A stretch of 64,000 bases of DNA from Mycobacterium sp. GA-2829 (lineage in GTDB: Bacteria; Actinomycetota; Actinomycetes; Mycobacteriales; Mycobacteriaceae): assembly GCF_001499965.1 (NCBI RefSeq), contig NZ_LQIT01000089.1:124001-188000 (forward strand). Reading direction: 5' to 3'. Position numbers and translations under genes: made by a program. Every line of letters begins with the position of its first letter. Positions within the stretch are counted from its first letter, which is position 1. The notes under the pieces are model-generated. The model was not told the DNA's origin, did not search any database, and saw only the letters and a program-made list of their open reading frames with translations. Below are positions 59,555 to 64,000 of this stretch, one piece after another.

Positions 59555-60292
59555 ATGCCGAGTATCAGCGCGACCGTGACGACGCCCGACGGCGACTGCC
59601 CCGTGACCCTGCACACCCCCAACGGGCCCGGTCCGTGGTCGGGCGTGGTGATGTATCCCGACGCCGGGGGTGTCCGTCCGACGTTCCACGAGATGGCCGA
59701 CCGGTTGGCCGCGTTCGGCCACGCGGTGCTGCTACCGGATGTGTACTACCGCACCGCGGATTGGCAGCCGTTCGACATGGGCACCGTGTTCAGCGATCCG
59801 GTCGAGCGCAGGCGGCTGTTCGGGATGATCGGCTCGGTGACGCCGGACAAGATGGCTCTCGACGCGGGCGCGTTCTTCGACTTCCTGGCCGGGCGGCCCG
59901 AGGTGCGCGGCGACCGGTTCGGCGTCTGCGGATACTGCATGGGTGGGCGGACGTCGCTGATCGTGGCGGGCCGGGTATCCGAGCGGGTCGCCGCCGCGGG
60001 GTCCTTCCACGGCGGCGGGTTGGTCACCGACGACGAGATGAGTCCCCATCTGCTGGCCGATCGGATCACCGCGACGGTGTACGTGGCGGGTGCGAAGGAC
60101 GACAACTCCTTCACTCCCGCGCAGGCCGAGACGCTGGACAAGGCGCTCACGGCAGCGGGGGTCGAGCACACGGTCGAGATCTACCCCGCCGGACACGGTT
60201 TCGCCGTCCCGGACAACGCGCCGTACGACGAGGAGGCGGCCCAGCGGCACTGGATCGCGCTGCAGGAGTTGTTCGCGAGCGCGCTGGGTTAG
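59555..60292 (+). CDS. Dienelactone-hydrolase-like protein (Rv2765-like)
   Basis: The 245-residue alpha/beta hydrolase has the nucleophile Cys128 in G-Y-C-M-G-G, the form typical of dienelactone hydrolases, and a His in A-G-H-G-F-A. It corresponds to Rv2765. It is divergent from thyA, 43 bases apart, and its end overlaps the next gene by 4 bases on the opposite strand. Substrate unknown. Confidence 0.88.
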   Translation: MPSISATVTTPDGDCPVTLHTPNGPGPWSGVVMYPDAGGVRPTFHEMADRLAAFGHAVLLPDVYYRTADWQPFDMGTVFSDPVERRRLFGMIGSVTPDKMALDAGAFFDFLAGRPEVRGDRFGVCGYCMGGRTSLIVAGRVSERVAAAGSFHGGGLVTDDEMSPHLLADRITATVYVAGAKDDNSFTPAQAETLDKALTAAGVEHTVEIYPAGHGFAVPDNAPYDEEAAQRHWIALQELFASALG

Positions 60293-60741
60293 GCGGTTCG
60301 GCGGCGCAGCGTCTTGCCCAGCGCGCGCAGGATCCCCCGCGCCGCATATGCGCCGGCCACGACCGACAGCAGGATGAGCACGATGAACATCACCATCCAG
60401 TTGGTGCGGTCGTGGCTGACGTTCCACCAGACGACGGTGAAGAGCACGGCGCAGATGAACACGACGATGTCGCGCCAGTTGCCTTCGTAGGAGACCGCGG
60501 CCATCCGGAGTTCGCGGCTGCGTTCGGTGGTGGTGATCAGGTCCTCGATGCGCTGATCGATGCTGCGCTTGAGCCGGTCACGCAGTTCGGTCTGCTCGGG
60601 CGGGATGCGCTCGAGCAGGTCCATGTCCTTGACGATCATCCCGCGGAAGTCGGGCCCCCGCAGGTTCCCCGCGGCGATACCGAGCAGTGCGCCACCGGCG
60701 ACGGGCGCTGCGCCCAGGGCGATCTCGGCGATTCCCGGCAT
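60289..60741 (-). CDS. Two-helix membrane protein (Rv2767c-like)
   Basis: The 150-residue protein has an N-terminal hydrophobic stretch, a charged helical middle (K-R-S-I-D-Q-R-I-E-D-L), and two adjacent C-terminal helices (about 90-135) ending in an Arg-rich tail. It lies in the place of Rv2767c. No functional motif is seen. Confidence 0.6.
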   Translation of the reverse strand: MPGIAEIALGAAPVAGGALLGIAAGNLRGPDFRGMIVKDMDLLERIPPEQTELRDRLKRSIDQRIEDLITTTERSRELRMAAVSYEGNWRDIVVFICAVLFTVVWWNVSHDRTNWMVMFIVLILLSVVAGAYAARGILRALGKTLRRRTA

Positions 60742-60809
60742 ACGTTCAGTCCCTTCACTCGGCCAACTGCTGTCGCGAGTCTTTCTACCGCGTCGGCGGG
60801 TGCGAGTCG

Positions 60810-61583
60810 CTACTGCGCCAGGAATCCGCCGTCGACGGGCAGCACGGCTCCGGTGACGAACGACGCGTCGTCAGACGCCAGGAAGGCGATGGCGGCGGCG
60901 ACCTCCGCGGGTTCGCCGAGGCGGCCCATCGGGTGCATGCGCTCGACGCCGTCGAGGTAGTCCGCGCCGCCCGGTTCCTCCCGGATCGCGGCGACCCGCT
61001 CAGTCGAAATCGTCCCCGGCGCAACGGCGTTCACCCTGATGCCGCGGTCGGCCCATTCGACCGCCAGGTGCTTGGCCAGTCCGGTGGCGACGAACTTGGC
61101 CGGGCCGTATGCGGCCTGGCGTTTCTGCCCGGCGAGGCCCGAGATCGACGACAGGCACACGATCGAACCGCCACCGGCCGACGTCATCGCTTCGATCGCG
61201 AATTTGCAGGTGAGGAACATGCCGCGGCCGTCGATCGCCATCACTTCGTCCCAGTCGGCGGCCGTCATCTCCGTCGCGTCGCCGAGCGGGATGATGCCCG
61301 CGTTGGCGACGAGCACGTCGAGTCGTCCGAAGCGGTCGACGGCGGCGGTGATCATCCGCCGCGCGTCTTCCTCGACCGCGACGTCGCCGACGACCGTCTC
61401 GACGTCAGTACCGCGACCGCGCAGGTCGTCGGCCAGTTCGAGCAGCGGTTCGCGCTGGATGTCCGTCAGGGTCAGACGCGCACCCTCGCGGGCGAAGAGC
61501 TCCGCGGTCGCCCGCCCGATGCCCATCGCCGCGCCGGTGATCACCGCCGATTTGCCGAGGAGACGGCCAGATCCATTGGTCAC
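60810..61583 (-). CDS. Short-chain dehydrogenase/reductase
   Basis: The 257-residue SDR has T-G-A-A-M-G-I-G (about 16-23), N-A-G-I and Y-G-P-A-K with a catalytic Ser in L-S-S-I-S-G. It is divergent from the P450 gene across 235 bases. The two may share control (two CTGTATGAC motifs lie between). It could be the homologue of Rv2766c; the substrate is unknown. Confidence 0.87.
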   Translation of the reverse strand: MTNGSGRLLGKSAVITGAAMGIGRATAELFAREGARLTLTDIQREPLLELADDLRGRGTDVETVVGDVAVEEDARRMITAAVDRFGRLDVLVANAGIIPLGDATEMTAADWDEVMAIDGRGMFLTCKFAIEAMTSAGGGSIVCLSSISGLAGQKRQAAYGPAKFVATGLAKHLAVEWADRGIRVNAVAPGTISTERVAAIREEPGGADYLDGVERMHPMGRLGEPAEVAAAIAFLASDDASFVTGAVLPVDGGFLAQ

Positions 61584-61676
61584 GGGTGAACAGTGCCAGG
61601 TGTCTGCACTTCGCGGGCCCTAATCGGTCGACCGGTGGCCCGAGGCTCCGGCGCATCCCGGACGTTCGGCGTCAAT

Positions 61677-61760
61677 CTGTATGACCACAGCGGACGAACG
61701 GCTTGTTTTACGCAGGAGTTTTGCCGTATCCGCTGACGATCGCCGAGGACAGTCATACAG
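61677..61760. promoter_or_regulatory. Two inverted CTGTATGAC motifs between SDR and P450 genes
   Basis: CTGTATGAC occurs at 61677-61685 and its exact reverse complement at 61752-61760. They lie in the 235-base region shared by the divergent SDR and P450 genes. The TetR gene after the P450 encodes a candidate binder. The region is otherwise A/T-richer and contains no other recognised element. Confidence 0.4.
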
Positions 61761-61818
61761 TTGCGGCATATGTGTCCGACCGGCCACCTGTCGACCGCCA
61801 GCGGAAGTTGAGACATCG

Positions 61819-63072
61819 ATGAACGCCCGAAGCCCAGCCCCCAGCGTCTTCGAAGCCGATCTCCCCACGTTCGGCTACGGCCTCGACGCCACCCCGCACG
61901 ACATTCTCGAGGACGTCCGGAAGGCGCAAGCGTGCGCGCCCATCGCGATGGGACCCCTCGGACCGGAGATCCTGTCGTACCGTATGGTTCGGGAAATTCT
62001 GCGCGACAACAGATTTCGACTGCCGCCCGGTATCACCCTCGCGGCGCAGGGCATCACCTCGGGCCCGTTGTACGACAAGCTGGCGAACAGCCTCCTGGGT
62101 ATGGACGGCGCACCACATGTCCGGTTACGCAAGCTGGTGTCCAAGGCCTTCACTCCGCGCGCGACATCACGTCTGCGAGACACGATCCACGAGGTGCTGA
62201 ACGGGCTGATCGACCGGGTGGTGGACGCCGGCCGGTGCGACGTCGTGACCGACATCGCGCGTCCCTACCCCACCCCGATCATCTGCGCACTGCTCGGTGC
62301 GCCCGGTGAGGACTGGCAGCTGTTCGCGGACTGGACTGAGGAGATCTTCAAGGCCTTCAATTTTCAGCCTGATGCCACCTTCGATGAGCCCGCGATCATG
62401 CGCGCATGGGGGGAACTCGACGCCTACGTCGACGACATGGTCGCCGCCCGCCGAAACAGTCTGACCGATGATTTGCTCTCCGAACTTATACGCGCCGAAA
62501 GCGACGGTGACCGTCTCGATCTCGACGAACTCCGCATGCTGGCGGCCGGTTTCCTGATGGCGGGAACGGATACGACGCGGAACCAGCTGGCCGCGTCGGT
62601 GCAAGTGCTCTGCGAGCATCCAGATCAATGGGCGAAGCTGCGCGACCAACCGGAACTCGCCATGCAGGCGGTCGAGGAGAGCATGCGCCACTCACCCGCG
62701 GCTTGCATCGTCCCGCGAGTCGCCGTCGAAGATGTCCAGTTCGGTGGCTACCTGTTTCCCGCGGGGACCTTCGTACTCGCGAACACCTTTGCAGCCAATC
62801 GCGATCCATCGATCTATGACGACGCCGACCGGTTCGACATCGCGCGCACGGACGTACCCCCGATCCTGACCTTCGGCGGCGGCGCGCACTACTGTCTCGG
62901 AGCGAACCTCGCACGCCGGGAACTGGCGGAAGCACTCACCGTCCTCACCCGCCGCTTACCCTCCGCCGATCGCATCGGTCCGGCGCCGTGGAGATCGCTA
63001 CTGGGAATGACCGGTCCCACAACGCTTCCGATCGAATTCACCAGCGAAAGCCTTGTGACCGCGGATGCGTAG
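61819..63072 (+). CDS. Cytochrome P450
   Basis: The 417-residue protein has the I-helix motif A-G-T-D-T-T-R (about 248), E-S-M-R (ExxR, about 286) and the haem-binding F-G-G-G-A-H-Y-C-L-G (Cys about 359). No redox partner gene is adjacent except a flavodoxin-like fragment at the window end. The TetR gene overlaps its 3' end by 8 bases. Codon choice looks less G/C-biased than in neighbours, which may indicate a more recent acquisition (inference). Confidence 0.92.
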   Translation: MNARSPAPSVFEADLPTFGYGLDATPHDILEDVRKAQACAPIAMGPLGPEILSYRMVREILRDNRFRLPPGITLAAQGITSGPLYDKLANSLLGMDGAPHVRLRKLVSKAFTPRATSRLRDTIHEVLNGLIDRVVDAGRCDVVTDIARPYPTPIICALLGAPGEDWQLFADWTEEIFKAFNFQPDATFDEPAIMRAWGELDAYVDDMVAARRNSLTDDLLSELIRAESDGDRLDLDELRMLAAGFLMAGTDTTRNQLAASVQVLCEHPDQWAKLRDQPELAMQAVEESMRHSPAACIVPRVAVEDVQFGGYLFPAGTFVLANTFAANRDPSIYDDADRFDIARTDVPPILTFGGGAHYCLGANLARRELAEALTVLTRRLPSADRIGPAPWRSLLGMTGPTTLPIEFTSESLVTADA

Positions 63073-63745
63073 CCGTGGCTGGGCAGGTTCGACACCCTCA
63101 TCCGACGAGGAGGCGATCTCGCGGATTCTGACGGCGGTCGACGACGAGGTCGCCAAGCATGGCTCGGCCATCCGCCTTGCCGACGTCGCCCGCAGACTCG
63201 GTGTCACTCGCCAGACGGTGTACCGGTACTTCCCCAATGCTGACGCGATGCTCATCGCCAGCTCCATGCGCGCGGCCAACGGGTTCATCGACCAACTCGC
63301 AGCACACGCCAGAGGGCGGAACGACCCCGTCACCGCAGTGGTCGAATGCGTATGTTTCGGAATCGAGCGCCTCTCCGGCGATCCCCAGCTGGAGAGCCTG
63401 CTGACCCGGAGACATGAGGGCGAAGCCGTAACCTCGCTGACCTCCGACACGGCGATCACCTTCTGCTTGTCGGTCTTCCACCGCCTCGACGTCGATTGGA
63501 AGCTTCACGGCTTCGACGCCACCGCGCTCCGCGAACTCGCCGAAATGACCCTGCGCACCGTGCAGTCCCTCCTGACCGATCCAGGGCAGCCGGTGCGCGA
63601 CAACGCCGCACTGTGCCGCTTCGTTGCCCGGTGGCTGGGCCCGGCGATCCTCTACCCGCGGATGGCGTCGCTGTCGATCTACGAACACACATACCCTGCC
63701 GGTCACCTGGCCGATGAAGCGAGGTCTCAGAGTTCCATCAGCTGA
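63065..63745 (+). CDS. TetR-family regulator coupled to the P450
   Basis: The 226-residue protein has a helix-turn-helix (about 36-68; L-A-D-V-A-R-R-L-G-V-T-R-Q-T-V-Y-R-Y-F) and an effector domain. It overlaps the P450 gene by 8 bases, so it is probably its regulator. The 3' end overlaps the converging flavodoxin-like gene by 19 bases. Confidence 0.88.
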   Translation: MRSRGWAGSTPSSDEEAISRILTAVDDEVAKHGSAIRLADVARRLGVTRQTVYRYFPNADAMLIASSMRAANGFIDQLAAHARGRNDPVTAVVECVCFGIERLSGDPQLESLLTRRHEGEAVTSLTSDTAITFCLSVFHRLDVDWKLHGFDATALRELAEMTLRTVQSLLTDPGQPVRDNAALCRFVARWLGPAILYPRMASLSIYEHTYPAGHLADEARSQSSIS

Positions 63746-64000
63746 GCGGCGACCGTTGCGCCGAGGTTCCAGCATGCTTCGATGTCGGCCTTGGCCGGTT
63801 TGCCGGATACGACGACGGTCTCGGCGACGCGCTCCCACCCCAGGCCCGCGGTGATTCCGGCCAGGGCACGTTCGGCTCCTTCGGTGCCCTCGTTGCCGTG
63901 GAGATAGACGCCGAACGGTCGGCCGGCGGCGGCATCGAGCAGTGGGTAGTACGCCTGATCGAATGCGTGCTTGAGAGCGCCCGAGATGTACCCCAGGTTG
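63727..64000 (-). CDS. Flavodoxin/NAD(P)H-quinone-reductase-like protein (C-terminal part)
   Basis: Only the last 90 codons lie in the window; the rest continues beyond position 64000. The fragment starts N-L-G-Y-I-S-G-A-L-K-H-A-F-D and has a strand-turn F-G-V-Y-L-H-G-N-E-G-T, as in flavodoxin-fold FMN proteins. The end overlaps the TetR gene on the other strand. A role as redox partner is possible but not shown. Confidence 0.6.
   Translation of the reverse strand, partial: NLGYISGALKHAFDQAYYPLLDAAAGRPFGVYLHGNEGTEGAERALAGITAGLGWERVAETVVVSGKPAKADIEACWNLGATVAAQLMEL

Noticed and set aside
1..64000. CRISPR arrays, insertion sequences, tRNA or rRNA genes
   Set aside because: No regular spaced repeats, transposase motifs, terminal inverted repeats of mobile elements or cloverleaf sequences were recognised.

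Overview
The window is high-GC DNA from a fast-growing mycobacterium (Mycolicibacterium type) or a close relative. Most gene neighbours follow the order I recall for the Mycobacterium tuberculosis block Rv2716 to Rv2767: phzF-like, nrdR, Rv2719c, lexA, Rv2721c, then hflX-dapF-miaA, miaB, recX-recA, pspM-pspA-clgR, pgsA3, argA, ftsK, rnj-dapA-thyX, dfrA-thyA and Rv2765. Organism assignment rests on this synteny and on protein resemblance judged by eye, not on a search.

Layout. 1-4111: the nrdR/lexA region, with a LexA box, a second LexA-like box and a LexA-independent DNA-damage promoter between the divergent Rv2719c homologue and lexA, then an LGFP-repeat envelope protein. 4293-7903: a cytoplasmic molybdopterin reductase and a DEAD-box helicase. 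8101-13139: a leftward hflX-dapF-miaA-LigB-like-transporter group. 13140-17811: a DUF349 protein, a glycosyltransferase whose start codon is unclear, a membrane protein and miaB. 17877-21106: a glutamate-type ABC importer (ATPase, lipoprotein, two permeases). 21779-23327: recX and intein-free recA, with both DNA-damage promoter types upstream.

23570-37796 is the most distinctive part: about 14 kb of rightward genes, nearly all touching or overlapping, for an actinobacterial-type (group 1h) [NiFe] hydrogenase and its maturation. It holds hypA, hypB, small and large subunits, a NifU/Rieske-like protein, four poorly characterised proteins (one only 39 residues, membrane-spanning), a maturation protease, two hypC-family genes, hypF, hypD, hypE, and two tail genes of unknown function. 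Enzymes of this type scavenge trace or atmospheric H2 to supply the respiratory chain during starvation. The small subunit has Cys-x-x-Asp at the proximal cluster, as in the known O2-insensitive 1h enzyme.

37803-43549: DUF3046, a glycosyltransferase, an EphG-like epoxide hydrolase, the envelope-stress genes pspM-pspA-clgR with a SigE-type promoter, pncC-pgsA and argA. A long perfect hairpin separates argA from ftsK. 43547-51142: ftsK, a monooxygenase-fold protein, a mycofactocin-type dehydrogenase, and rnj-dapA-thyX. 51152-58097: a GntR regulator divergent from a proline iminopeptidase/permease pair, a GGDEF protein, an AlkX/YcaQ-like protein and a TetR regulator. 58188-64000: dfrA-thyA, a dienelactone-hydrolase-like protein, an SDR, a P450-TetR pair, and the C-terminus of a flavodoxin-like protein. 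No tRNA, rRNA, CRISPR array or insertion sequence was seen, and no gene-free stretch exceeds 300 bases.
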